A stretch of 64,000 nt of DNA from the NCBI RefSeq assembly GCF_016616425.1, contig NZ_CP067101.1, positions 2,852,001 through 2,916,000 on the forward strand, given 5' to 3'. The first letter of the stretch is position 1; the number at the start of each line of letters is the position of its first letter. The position numbers and the translations under genes are program-made. The DNA comes from Bradyrhizobium diazoefficiens. GTDB taxonomy: Bacteria > Pseudomonadota > Alphaproteobacteria > Rhizobiales > Xanthobacteraceae. The notes under the pieces are model-generated. The model ran no database searches. It saw only the letters and a list, made by a program, of their open reading frames with translations, and was not told the origin of the DNA. Shown one piece after another: positions 16,867-25,564 of this stretch.

Positions 16867-18585
16867 ATGTCGTTCTTGTCTCTCAAGGGGCTGTGCAAGG
16901 GCTATGGCACCGGCGCCGCGCGGACCAGCGTTCTTTCCAACATCAACATCGAGGTCGCCGAAGGTGAGTTCATCGCCATCGTCGGTTTTTCGGGAAGCGG
17001 CAAGACGACGCTGGTGTCGGCCATCGCAGGGCTGGTGCAGCCCGATTCCGGCGAGATCACGCTCAAGGGCAAGCCGGTGAATGGGCCCGGTCCCGACCGC
17101 GGCGTCGTGTTCCAGTCCTACTTCCTGCTGCCATGGCTCACGGTGCGCGGCAATGTTGCGCTGGCGGTCGACCAGGTCTTCGCACGCGAGAGCAAGGCTG
17201 AGCGTATGGCCCGGGTCGATCGCTACATCGCCATGGTCGGGCTCTCGCACGCCGCAACGCGCTTGCCCGCCGAATTGTCCGGCGGCATGCGGCAGCGGGT
17301 CGCCGTTGCCCGCGCGCTCGCGACCAGCCCGGAGATCCTGCTGCTCGACGAACCGTTGTCGGCACTCGATGCGTTGACCCGTGCCAAGCTGCAGGACGAG
17401 ATCGTCGACATCTGGTCGCGTGACAAGCGCACGGTGGTGCTCATCACCAACGACGTCGACGAGGCGATCCTGCTTGCCGACCGCATCGTCCCGCTGCTGC
17501 CTGGCCCCGACGCCACGTTGGGTCAGGAGTTCAGGGTCGACATTCCACGCCCGCGCGACCGCACGTCGATCAACGAGGACCCGGCGTTCAAGCGGCTGCG
17601 CCAGGCCGTCACCAGCTATCTTCTGGACGTGGTCAACGAGCGCGCCTCACGGTCGGACGGTTCGGTACGAACGCTGCCAAACGTTGTGCCGATCACCCAA
17701 ACCGAGAAGCCCCCGGCGGCCTATCAAAAGCGGGCAGCCTCCGTCACCTTCAATCTCGATCGCTATCTCGAATTCTCTCGGCTGTCGAAGGTCTATCCGA
17801 CGCCGGCTGGGCCGCTGACCGTGGTCGAAAACTTCGATCTCAAGGTGCGCAAGGGCGAATTCATCTCGGTGATCGGGCATTCCGGCTGCGGCAAGTCGAC
17901 GGTGCTGTCGATGACCGCGGGTCTCAACGACGTCTCCCTCGGCGGCATCATTCTCGACGGCCGCGAGGTGACCACGGCCGGCCCCGACCGGGCCGTGGTC
18001 TTCCAGGCGCCCTCGCTGTTTCCCTGGCTCACGGCTCGCGAGAATGTCGCGCTGGGCGTCGACCGGGTCTATCCGCATGCAACGCGGCGGCAGCGCGACG
18101 AGATCGTGGACTACTATCTCGAGCGGGTCGGTCTCGCCGATTCGTTCGACAAGCCGGCTGCGGCGATGTCGAACGGCATGCGCCAGCGCGTCGGAATTGC
18201 GCGCGCCTTCGCGCTGTCGCCGAAGCTGCTGCTGCTGGACGAACCATTCGGGATGCTCGACAGCCTCACCCGCTGGGACCTTCAGGAAGTGCTGATGGAG
18301 GTCTGGAAGCGCACGCAGGTGACAGCGATGTGCGTGACCCACGATGTCGATGAAGCGATCCTGCTTGCCGATCGCGTGGTAATGATGACGAACGGGCCGA
18401 ACGCGCGGATCGGCCACATCATGGAGGTCGACATTCCTCGGCCCCGCACGCGCAAGACCCTGCTTGAGCATCCCGACTACTACCGTTACCGCCGCGAACT
18501 GCTCGATTTCCTCGAGGCCTATGAACACGGGGCTGCACCCAAGGCGCCGACGGCCGCCGCCTCAGTTAGTCCTGAAGCGGCGTGA
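16867..18585 (+). CDS. nrtC: nitrate ABC transporter ATPase, two nucleotide-binding domains in one chain
   Basis: A 572-residue cytoplasmic protein with two complete ABC ATPase domains. Domain 1 (about 1-250) has Walker [10 protein letters not shown], signature [10 protein letters not shown] and Walker [12 protein letters not shown]. Domain 2 (about 300-545) has Walker [10 protein letters not shown], a changed signature [10 protein letters not shown] and Walker [12 protein letters not shown]. It thus replaces separate NrtC and NrtD and lacks the solute-binding-like C-terminus of cyanobacterial NrtC. GAGGAG six bases before the ATG at 16867 fixes the start; the frame is open upstream. It ends the operon before the narK promoter region. 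Confidence 0.93.
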   Translation: MSFLSLKGLCKGYGTGAARTSVLSNINIEVAEGEFIAIVGFSGSGKTTLVSAIAGLVQPDSGEITLKGKPVNGPGPDRGVVFQSYFLLPWLTVRGNVALAVDQVFARESKAERMARVDRYIAMVGLSHAATRLPAELSGGMRQRVAVARALATSPEILLLDEPLSALDALTRAKLQDEIVDIWSRDKRTVVLITNDVDEAILLADRIVPLLPGPDATLGQEFRVDIPRPRDRTSINEDPAFKRLRQAVTSYLLDVVNERASRSDGSVRTLPNVVPITQTEKPPAAYQKRAASVTFNLDRYLEFSRLSKVYPTPAGPLTVVENFDLKVRKGEFISVIGHSGCGKSTVLSMTAGLNDVSLGGIILDGREVTTAGPDRAVVFQAPSLFPWLTARENVALGVDRVYPHATRRQRDEIVDYYLERVGLADSFDKPAAAMSNGMRQRVGIARAFALSPKLLLLDEPFGMLDSLTRWDLQEVLMEVWKRTQVTAMCVTHDVDEAILLADRVVMMTNGPNARIGHIMEVDIPRPRTRKTLLEHPDYYRYRRELLDFLEAYEHGAAPKAPTAAASVSPEAA

Positions 18586-18619
18586 GCATCCATTTGCCTG
18601 CGCCCAAATATTCGACATG

Positions 18620-18656
18620 TCGCTCAATCCTTGTGCGCCGCACAAGGATTGAGCGA
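18620..18656. promoter_or_regulatory. 37-bp palindrome upstream of narK
   Basis: Perfect 18-base arms flank a single C at 18638. The centre is CTTGTGCG-C-CGCACAAG, the same core as upstream of nrtA, and again 113 bases before the -24 GG. It may double as a transcript-end hairpin for the preceding operon, but the shared spacing argues for a protein-binding site. Confidence 0.7.
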
Positions 18657-18748
18657 ATCGCAAATTTAGCGTGCGAACAAACCTCTCAGAAAATTCTGGT
18701 AATACAAATATCATGCTGGAAATCCCTGCGTTTCCAGCGTGCGCGCAA

Positions 18749-18765
18749 CTGGCACGGAAATTGAA
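18749..18765 (+). promoter_or_regulatory. sigma-54 promoter of narK-flp-nasC
   Basis: CTGGCACG-GAAA-TTGAA matches -24/-12 with GA in place of GC at -12. The predicted start is near 18775. Confidence 0.7.
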
Positions 18766-18777
18766 ACGTCTTTGCGC

Positions 18778-18795
18778 GACGCCAACGACGACGTC
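18778..18795 (+). promoter_or_regulatory. hexaloop hairpin at the 5' end of the narK leader (ANTAR/NasT-like)
   Basis: GACGCC-AACGAC-GACGUC: 6-position stem with one C-A mismatch and a hexaloop with A1 and G4, beginning within about three bases of the predicted RNA start. It is the sister of the hairpins before nrtA and the FNT channel. Confidence 0.55.
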
Positions 18796-18914
18796 TCTCA
18801 ACATCATCAATCAGCATCGTGAACTCGCCACCGGGGTGAAGTCTCGGAGCGTGCCTCCGTGACCGGAGGCTGAGCCTGCAAAGACGCAGCGGTGAGCCTG
18901 GAAGGGATAACTCA

Positions 18915-20306
18915 ATGGCGACGAATCCGTCTCGAAATCAGACTTGGATTTCAGACTGGCGCCCTGAAGATGAGGCGTTCTGGAATGCGACCGGCAAAAC
19001 TGTCGCGCGGCGCAACCTGATCTGGTCGATCGTGGCCGAGCATATCGGCTTCTCGGTCTGGCTGATCTGGAGCATTGTCACCACCAAGCTGCCGCAGGCA
19101 GGCTTCCACTACACCACCGACCAGCTGTTCCAGCTCATTGCGGTGCCGGGCCTGATCGGCGCCCTGATCCGCTTTCCCTATACATTCGCGGTGACGACGT
19201 TCGGCGGCCGCAACTGGACCATCTTCAGCGCGACGATCCTGTTCATTCCGACGTTGTCGCTTGCCTATTTCGTGAGCCAGCCCGACACGCCGTTCTGGCT
19301 GATGCTGCTGATCGCCTCGACCGCCGGCCTCGGCGGCGGCAATTTCGCCTCCAGCATGACCAACATCTCCTTCTTCTTCCCCGACCGAATGAAGGGATGG
19401 GCGCTTGGTCTCAACGCGGCCGGCGGCAATATCGGCGTCTCCAGCGTGCAGCTCCTCACTCCGATCCTGATGACGCTCGCCGTCTTCAATCTGTTTCAGG
19501 CGACGCCCGTCGACGGCATCTTCCTGCAGAATGCCGGCTTGATGTGGGTGCTGCCGATCGCGATCGCGGTGTTCGGCGCAGTGTTCTTCATGAACAATCT
19601 CAGCTCGGCGAAATCGTCGGTGAAGAACCAGCTTGCCATCGTCAAGCGCAAGCACACCTGGATCATGGCTTATCTCTATATCGGCACGTTCGGCTCCTTC
19701 ATCGGCTACTCCGCGGCGTTTCCGCTGCTGATCAAGACGCAGTTTCCGGCGGTGACGATCTCGATCGCGTTCCTGGGGCCGCTGGTCGGCTCGCTCTCGC
19801 GTCCGCTCGGCGGCTGGCTTGCCGACAAGATCGGCGGCTCGGTCATTACCTTCTGGAACTTCATCGTGATGGCGGGCGCAACGGTCGGCGTGCTCTACTT
19901 CGTCGGGCAAAAGGACTTCATCGGCTTCCTGTCGATGTTCCTGATTCTGTTCGTGACGACGGGCATCGGCAACGGCTCGACCTATCGCATGATCCCCTCG
20001 ATCTTCCGCGAGGAGAATCTGTTCAAGGTGCGCGGCAAGGGCGATGCGGCACGTAGCGGTGCCTTGAAGACGGCAGGCATCGAGAGCGGCGCAGCGGTCG
20101 GCTTCATCGGCGCGGTCGGTGCCGTCGGCGGCTACCTGATCCCGAGCGGCTTCGGCAAGTCGATCGCCATGACCGGCGGACCGTCGCTCGCGCTTGCGGC
20201 CTATCTCGGCTTCTACGCCTCATGCCTCGCGCTCACCTGGTGGTTCTACCTGCGTCGCAGCCCGCGGGGTGAAGGCGCGCCAAGCCTCGCAGAGGCTCGC
20301 GTTTAG
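18915..20306 (+). CDS. narK: nitrate/nitrite major facilitator transporter
   Basis: A 463-residue NarK/NasA-type MFS protein of the inner membrane with about 12 hydrophobic segments. The nitrate-porter signatures are present as glycine-rich stretches on helices 5 and 11 (GLGGGNFASSMTNISFFFP, and SGALKTAGIESGAAVGFIGA). AAGGGA lies ten bases before the ATG. It opens the operon narK-flp-nasC and provides a second nitrate uptake or nitrite export route next to the ABC system. Confidence 0.94.
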   Translation: MATNPSRNQTWISDWRPEDEAFWNATGKTVARRNLIWSIVAEHIGFSVWLIWSIVTTKLPQAGFHYTTDQLFQLIAVPGLIGALIRFPYTFAVTTFGGRNWTIFSATILFIPTLSLAYFVSQPDTPFWLMLLIASTAGLGGGNFASSMTNISFFFPDRMKGWALGLNAAGGNIGVSSVQLLTPILMTLAVFNLFQATPVDGIFLQNAGLMWVLPIAIAVFGAVFFMNNLSSAKSSVKNQLAIVKRKHTWIMAYLYIGTFGSFIGYSAAFPLLIKTQFPAVTISIAFLGPLVGSLSRPLGGWLADKIGGSVITFWNFIVMAGATVGVLYFVGQKDFIGFLSMFLILFVTTGIGNGSTYRMIPSIFREENLFKVRGKGDAARSGALKTAGIESGAAVGFIGAVGAVGGYLIPSGFGKSIAMTGGPSLALAAYLGFYASCLALTWWFYLRRSPRGEGAPSLAEARV

Positions 20307-20324
20307 ACACTTGGTACGAACCTC

Positions 20325-20350
20325 GCTTCTCCCCGTACGCGGGGAGAAGC
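20325..20350. repeat. perfect hairpin between narK and flp
   Basis: GCTTCTCCCCG / CGGGGAGAAGC, an 11-bp stem closed by TACG, a UNCG-type tetraloop. It fills most of the 75-base gap where B. diazoefficiens carries the bjgb globin gene. It could be a REP-like element or an mRNA processing or stability site. Confidence 0.7.
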
Positions 20351-20381
20351 TCCACTGCAGGCCTTGGAGTAGGAAATTGCC

Positions 20382-21599
20382 ATGAGTGAACCGCTCGTCA
20401 TCGTCGGTAACGGTATGGCGGCCGCGCGTCTGGTCGACGAGCTCGCCAAGACCGCGCTCGGCCGTTACGCGGTCGCCGTGATCGGCGAAGAGCCGCGGCT
20501 CGCTTACAATCGCGTGCTGCTCTCCTCCGTGCTGGCCGGCGAGACCGGTTCGCACGAGATCGAGCTCCGGCCGGCCGACTGGTGGCGTCACCGCGGCGTT
20601 ACCGTGCGCTACGGTTATCGCGTCACCGAAATCGACACCGGCCGCCGTGAGCTGAAGATCGAAGGCGAGGAGAGTGTGGAATATTCCAAGCTCGTGCTCG
20701 CCACCGGCTCGACGCCGCTGCGGCTCAATTTGCCGGGCGCCGATCTCGCCGGCGTGCACACGTTTCGCGATACCCGCGACGTCGATCTGTTGCTGACGCT
20801 GGCGACGGCGAAGAAGCGCGTCGTCGTGGTTGGCGGCGGCCTGCTCGGCTTGGAAGCGGCCTACGGCCTCGCCAAGGCCGGTGCGCCGGTGACGCTGCTG
20901 CATCTGGTGGATCGGCTGATGGAGCGCCAGCTCGATAGGCCGGCTGCCGACCTGCTCAAGACGCTGGTTGAGCGCAAGGGCATCCGCATCCTGCTCAACG
21001 CCTCGAGCGCCTGCATCCATGGCGATGGTCATGTCGAAGCCGTCGAGCTTGCCGATGGCAGCCGTATCGAGGCCGATGCCGTGATCTTTGCTGCCGGCAT
21101 CAAGCCGAATGTCGCGCTGGCGAAAGAGGCGGGCATCGCGGTCAACCGCGGCGTCGTCGTCAACGATGTGATGCAGACCTCCTCGTCCGACATTTTCGCG
21201 CTCGGCGAATGTGCCGAGCATCGCGGCACCTGCTATGGCCTGGTCGAGCCCGCTTATGAACAGGCGCGGGTGCTGGCGCGGCATCTGGCCGGCCGGTCCG
21301 CCGCTTATCAGGGCAGCGTGGTCTCGACCAATCTGAAGGTCTCCGGCGTCAGCGTGTTTTCCGCCGGCGACTTCATGGGCGGGGAGGGCGGCGAGAGCCT
21401 GGTGCTGACCGACCGCAGGCGCGGCACTTACAAGAAGCTCGTGATCGCCGACGGCCGGCTCACCGGCGCGGTGCTGATCGGCGATACCGTCGATGCGCTC
21501 TGGTACCTCGAGCTGATCCGCAATCGCGACAATGTGGCGGCGATCCGCACCGACATGATGTTCGGCCGCGCGCTCGCGCTTCCTTCGAAAGCAGCCTGA
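20382..21599 (+). CDS. flp: FAD/NAD(P)H-dependent oxidoreductase of nitrate assimilation
   Basis: A 405-residue flavoprotein resembling the FAD and NADH domains of NirB. It has an N-terminal dinucleotide motif (IVGNGMAAARLVDEL), a second Rossmann motif (VVVVGGGLLGLEAAYGLAKAG) and the late FAD motif (DIFALGECAEH). No globin, rubredoxin or iron-sulfur domain is attached. Its stop and the ATG of nasC are one base apart, so it most likely passes NAD(P)H electrons to NasC. In B. diazoefficiens the homologue also reduces the Bjgb globin, which is missing here. Confidence 0.9.
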   Translation: MSEPLVIVGNGMAAARLVDELAKTALGRYAVAVIGEEPRLAYNRVLLSSVLAGETGSHEIELRPADWWRHRGVTVRYGYRVTEIDTGRRELKIEGEESVEYSKLVLATGSTPLRLNLPGADLAGVHTFRDTRDVDLLLTLATAKKRVVVVGGGLLGLEAAYGLAKAGAPVTLLHLVDRLMERQLDRPAADLLKTLVERKGIRILLNASSACIHGDGHVEAVELADGSRIEADAVIFAAGIKPNVALAKEAGIAVNRGVVVNDVMQTSSSDIFALGECAEHRGTCYGLVEPAYEQARVLARHLAGRSAAYQGSVVSTNLKVSGVSVFSAGDFMGGEGGESLVLTDRRRGTYKKLVIADGRLTGAVLIGDTVDALWYLELIRNRDNVAAIRTDMMFGRALALPSKAA

Positions 21600-21600
21600 T

Positions 21601-24306
21601 ATGGCGGCGATCGATCCTCCGTTCCGCACCGTCAAGACGACCTGTCCCTATTGCGGCGTCGGCTGCGGCGTGCTGGCGACGCCCGACGGCAAGGGCGGCG
21701 CCGCCGTTGCGGGCGACCCTGATCATCCCGCCAATTTCGGCCGGCTGTGCTCCAAGGGCTCCGCGCTCGGCGAGACTCTTGGGCTGGAAGGCCGCCTGCT
21801 CTATCCGATGATCCGCTGCAAAGGCGTGCTGGAGCGCGTCGCCTGGAGCGATGCGCTCGACCATGTTGCCCACCGCATGAAGCACATCGTGGCGCGCGAC
21901 GGCGCCGATGCGGTCGCGTTCTATCTCTCCGGCCAGTTGCTGACTGAGGATTACTACGTCGCCAACAAGCTGATGAAGGGCTTTGTCGGCACGGCGAACG
22001 TCGACACCAATTCGCGGCTCTGCATGTCGTCCTCGGTCGCCGGCCATCGCCGCGCCTTCGGCGCCGACACCGTGCCCGGCTGCTACGAGGATCTCGACCA
22101 GGCGGATCTGCTGGTTTTCGTCGGCTCGAATGCGGCCTGGTGCCATCCGGTGCTGTTCCAGCGCATGCTAAGGAACCGTCAGGAGCGCGGCGCGCGCATG
22201 ATCGTGATCGACCCGCGCCGCACCGACACCGCCGATGATGTCGACCTGTTCCTCGGCCTCAAGCCCGGCACCGACACCGCATTATTCTCGGGCTTGTTCG
22301 TCCATCTCGCCGACAACGGCGCCCTGGACCAGGACTATATCGCGCAGAACACGTCGGGATTTGAGGATGCGCTGGCGCGCGCGCGCAACATCGCCGGCAG
22401 CGTCACCGCGACAGCACTTGCCACGGGCCTGTCCGAGCAGGACGTCACGATCTTTTTCAAGATGTTCCGCGACACCGGGAGGGTCGTCACGCTGTATTCG
22501 CAGGGCGTCAACCAATCGGCGCAGGGCACCGACAAGGTCAACGCGATCCTGAACTGCCACCTCGCCACCGGGCGCATCGGCAGGCCCGGCGCCTCGCCGT
22601 TCTCGCTCACCGGTCAGCCCAACGCGATGGGCGGCCGCGAAGTCGGCGGCCTCGCCAACATGCTCGCCGCCCATATGGGCTTCACGCCGCCCGAGATCGA
22701 TCGTGTCAGGCGGTTCTGGAAGGCGCCGCGCATCGCCACCCATGAAGGGTTGAAGGCGGTGCAACTGTTCGAGGCGATCAACCGCGGTGAGGTCAGGGCG
22801 CTCTGGGTGATGGGCACCAATCCGGCGGTGTCGCTGCCCGACGCCGATTTCGTTCGTGAAGCGCTGAAAAAGCTCGAGCTGTTCGTGGTCTCCGAGAACG
22901 TGCTCTCCAACGACACCGTGGAGGCCGGGCCGCATGTGCTGCTGCCTGCGCTGGCCTGGGGAGAGAAGTCGGGCACGGTGACGAACTCCGAACGACGCAT
23001 CTCGCGCCAGCGTTCGTTCCTGCCGGCGCCGGGCGAGGCGCGGCCGGACTGGTGGATCCTCAGCGAGACCGCAAAACGCCTCGGCTTCGGTGACAGCTTC
23101 AACTACAAATCAGCCGCCGACATCTTCCGCGAGCATGCCGCGCTCTCGGCCTTCGAGAACGATGGCAGCCGCGATTTCGACATCGGCGCGCTGGCCCCGC
23201 TCTCCGATGAAGCCTTCGACGCTTTGAAGCCGGTGCAATGGCCCGTGCGCGAAGGCGGAGTGCCCGGCGAGCGCTTCTTCGCGCAAGGTGGCTTTTTCAC
23301 CAATGACGGGAAGGGCCGCTTCATCGCGCCCGAGGTGCCGGCGCTGCGCACCGAGACCGGGCCGTCGCGTCCCTTGCGGCTCAACACCGGACGCATCCGC
23401 GACCAATGGCACACCATGACGCGCACGGGTCTCAGCCAGCGGCTGGGCGCGCATCTGCCCGAGCCCTTCGTCGAGATCCACCCCGAAGACGCCGGCAACT
23501 ACAGCATCGTTCACGACGGCTTTGCCCGCATCACGACCGATTACGGACAGTGCATCCTGAAGGTCGTCGTCAGCGAACGACAGCAGCGCGGTGCCCTGTT
23601 CGTGCCGATCCACTGGAGTGCGATGAATACCTCGCATGGCCGCGTCGGTGCGCTGGTGCAGTCGTTCATCGATCCGTTCTCGGGGCAGCCCGAATCGAAG
23701 GCGACGCCGGCCGCGATCTCGCCCTATGAATACGTCTTCCGCGGCTTTGCACTGTCGCGGAAACAGCTCGATCTGCCGCCGAACCTGTTGTGGACCCGCG
23801 TCGCGGTCGCCGGGGGCTTCGGCTATCTCTTTGCCGACAATGCGGATCTGTCGCGCTGGCCGGCCTGGCTCGATGGCCTCGCCGGCGAGGACGTCGCCGA
23901 ATATCGCGATTTTGGCGGGGGCGTCTATCGCGCCGCGTCTTTCGCAGGCGACCGCATCGAAACCTGCTTGTTCGTAGGCCCCGCGCATGATGCCGGCGAT
24001 TGGGAGGTGGTGAAGAGCCTGTTCGTGGCCGATCACGTCACCGACGATCAGCGCCGTGTGCTGCTGTCAGGCAAAACTGGCAAGGGTGCCGCCTCGGCCG
24101 GGCCGATCGTCTGCGCCTGCTTCGGCGTCGGCCGCGGCACCATCTGCGACACCATCGCCAGTGGCGCGCGCACGGCGGCTGAGATCGGCGCCAGGCTCAA
24201 GGCCGGCTCCAATTGCGGCTCCTGCATTCCCGAACTGAAGCGCCTGATCGCGACGACGGAAATGGCGCCTGCTAAGCAGGTCAAGGTCACAGGCGCGGTG
24301 GGATAG
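21601..24306 (+). CDS. nasC: assimilatory nitrate reductase catalytic subunit
   Basis: A 901-residue molybdopterin (bis-MGD) enzyme reducing nitrate to nitrite in the cytoplasm. The N-terminal [4Fe-4S] ligands are C15, C18, C22 and C50 (TCPYCGVGCGV ... GRLCSKG). The Mo-pterin domains follow (VDTNSRLCMSSSVAGHRRAFG; LRLNTGRIRDQWHTMTRTG). The C-terminus bears a BFD-like [2Fe-2S] domain (CACFGVGRGTIC ... SNCGSCIPEL) as in Klebsiella NasA. No nitrite reductase, cofactor or nasS/nasT genes are in the window, so nitrite must be reduced by an enzyme encoded elsewhere. Confidence 0.95.
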   Translation: MAAIDPPFRTVKTTCPYCGVGCGVLATPDGKGGAAVAGDPDHPANFGRLCSKGSALGETLGLEGRLLYPMIRCKGVLERVAWSDALDHVAHRMKHIVARDGADAVAFYLSGQLLTEDYYVANKLMKGFVGTANVDTNSRLCMSSSVAGHRRAFGADTVPGCYEDLDQADLLVFVGSNAAWCHPVLFQRMLRNRQERGARMIVIDPRRTDTADDVDLFLGLKPGTDTALFSGLFVHLADNGALDQDYIAQNTSGFEDALARARNIAGSVTATALATGLSEQDVTIFFKMFRDTGRVVTLYSQGVNQSAQGTDKVNAILNCHLATGRIGRPGASPFSLTGQPNAMGGREVGGLANMLAAHMGFTPPEIDRVRRFWKAPRIATHEGLKAVQLFEAINRGEVRALWVMGTNPAVSLPDADFVREALKKLELFVVSENVLSNDTVEAGPHVLLPALAWGEKSGTVTNSERRISRQRSFLPAPGEARPDWWILSETAKRLGFGDSFNYKSAADIFREHAALSAFENDGSRDFDIGALAPLSDEAFDALKPVQWPVREGGVPGERFFAQGGFFTNDGKGRFIAPEVPALRTETGPSRPLRLNTGRIRDQWHTMTRTGLSQRLGAHLPEPFVEIHPEDAGNYSIVHDGFARITTDYGQCILKVVVSERQQRGALFVPIHWSAMNTSHGRVGALVQSFIDPFSGQPESKATPAAISPYEYVFRGFALSRKQLDLPPNLLWTRVAVAGGFGYLFADNADLSRWPAWLDGLAGEDVAEYRDFGGGVYRAASFAGDRIETCLFVGPAHDAGDWEVVKSLFVADHVTDDQRRVLLSGKTGKGAASAGPIVCACFGVGRGTICDTIASGARTAAEIGARLKAGSNCGSCIPELKRLIATTEMAPAKQVKVTGAVG

Positions 24307-24322
24307 GTCTAGCTCCATCGAC

Positions 24323-24403
24323 CGTCACGGCGAGCGCAGCGATGCAATCCGGAGTCCCTCCCGGGGTGACAGTCTGGGTTGCTTCGCTGCGCTCGCAATG
24401 ACG
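24323..24403. repeat. intergenic inverted repeat, GCGAGCG type
   Basis: A left arm (CGTCACGGCGAGCGCAGCG...GCAATCC) and a right arm (GGGTTGC...CTGCGCTCGCAATGACG) are imperfect reverse complements around 25 bases. Such elements are dispersed between genes in Bradyrhizobium chromosomes. Confidence 0.75.
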
Positions 24404-24435
24404 GGGTTGATGCAACTGTCTGCCAAAATGATGAT

Positions 24436-24574
24436 CTCGTGCCCGGACGCAGCGCGGCGTCGATTTGACGGTGCGCTGCAGTGCCGGGGCCCATGCTACG
24501 GCGAGTGCTTGGATTTCCTGGGTCCCGGCTTTGCGCCGCAACGCTTACGCGTTGCAGCGCGTCCGGGACACGAG
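24436..24574. repeat. intergenic inverted repeat, CCCGGACGC type
   Basis: CTCGTGCCCGGACGC at the left pairs imperfectly with GCGTCCGGGACACGAG at the right, with internal GGGTCCCGG segments. The repeat at 45661-45800 belongs to the same family. Confidence 0.75.
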
Positions 24575-24655
24575 AGCGATATACCCTCCGCGCCAATCGA
24601 CGCGCCGTCGATTGTGCCCTATGCTGCCGTTCTCTCCCAGCACCCCATAAAAACA

Positions 24656-25555
24656 ATGATGTACCTGGAAACGCCGCCACGCCTGATCGAAACCAAGCTC
24701 TTCTCCGCCATGCCCGACAAATTTCGCCGCAAGGGCGTGCGGACCGATTGGGCCGATGCCAACCGGCCGAATGTGCCGACGGATAGTTTCATCGAAGGGC
24801 CTTCCTTCGACAAGGACGGCCACCTCTACATCGTCGACATTCCCTTCGGCCGCATCTTCCGTATCGCGCCCGATGGCGAGTGGTCGCAGGTCGCCGAATA
24901 TGAGGGATGGCCGAACGGGCTGAAGATCGCGTCCGACGGCCGCATCCTGGTTGCCGATTACATGCACGGCATCATGGAGTTCGATGCCCAGGCTGGCCGC
25001 GTCAAGCCGGTCCTGACTGCGCGCAATTCGGAATCGTTCCGCGGCTGCAACGATCTCCATCTCGCATCCAACGGCGACATCTATTTCACCGATCAGGGCC
25101 AGACCGGCCTGCATGATCCGAGTGGCCGGGTCTATCGGCTGGCATCGAATGGCCGGCTCGATTGCCTGATCGACACCGGCGTCAGTCCGAACGGCCTGGT
25201 GCTCGACCCAACCGAGACCGTGCTGTTCGTCGCGATGACGCGCGACAATGCGGTGTGGCGGTTGCCGTTCATGAAGGACGGCAGTGTGTCCAAGGTGGGC
25301 CGCTTCTGCTCGCTGTTCGGCACCAGCGGTCCCGATGGCATGACGATGGACGCGAAGGGCCGCCTGTTCGTCGGCCATGCCTCGCTCGGCCATGTCTTCG
25401 TGTTCGCACCGAACGGCGAGTTGATCGCGCGGATCAAGTCGTGTGCAGGGCCGAATTGCACCAATGTGGCGATCGGTGGCGAAGGCAAGGATCGTCTCTA
25501 TATCACGGAGTCGTCGACCGGCAGCGTGCTGGTCGCCGATATCGGCGGATTGTGA
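24656..25555 (+). CDS. SMP-30/gluconolactonase family protein
   Basis: A 299-residue six-bladed beta-propeller lactonase. The metal-site segments are visible in order: EGPSFDKDGHLY (Glu), CNDLHLASNGDIYFTD (Asn/Asp), SPNGLVLDPTE (Asn) and SGPDGMTMDAKGRLF (Asp). It probably opens a sugar lactone in the cytoplasm; no signal peptide is seen. The start is one of two adjacent ATGs (24656, 24659). The frame upstream runs into the repeats and is not coding. The aldo/keto reductase follows after nine bases, suggesting an operon. Confidence 0.88.
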   Translation: MMYLETPPRLIETKLFSAMPDKFRRKGVRTDWADANRPNVPTDSFIEGPSFDKDGHLYIVDIPFGRIFRIAPDGEWSQVAEYEGWPNGLKIASDGRILVADYMHGIMEFDAQAGRVKPVLTARNSESFRGCNDLHLASNGDIYFTDQGQTGLHDPSGRVYRLASNGRLDCLIDTGVSPNGLVLDPTETVLFVAMTRDNAVWRLPFMKDGSVSKVGRFCSLFGTSGPDGMTMDAKGRLFVGHASLGHVFVFAPNGELIARIKSCAGPNCTNVAIGGEGKDRLYITESSTGSVLVADIGGL

Positions 25556-25564
25556 GCCTTTGAC

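Larger units (their letters stand above)
18586..18914. other. narK promoter and leader region, no gene
   Basis: A 330-base gap between the double ATPase and narK. It carries the 37-bp palindrome, a sigma-54 promoter and a leader of about 140 bases. The leader also has a GCCUCCG-UGAC-CGGAGGC hairpin at about 18854-18871 that overlaps an alternative CGGAG/CUCCG pairing, a possible switch. Confidence 0.7.
24307..24655. other. intergenic region filled by two inverted repeats
   Basis: About 350 bases after nasC with no gene; it consists almost wholly of the two repeats listed at 24323-24403 and 24436-24574. Confidence 0.7.

Noticed and set aside
18620..18656. 37-bp palindrome as a simple intrinsic terminator of the nrt operon
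   Set aside because: No T-run follows, and the same core with identical promoter spacing occurs upstream of nrtA, where no gene on that strand ends.
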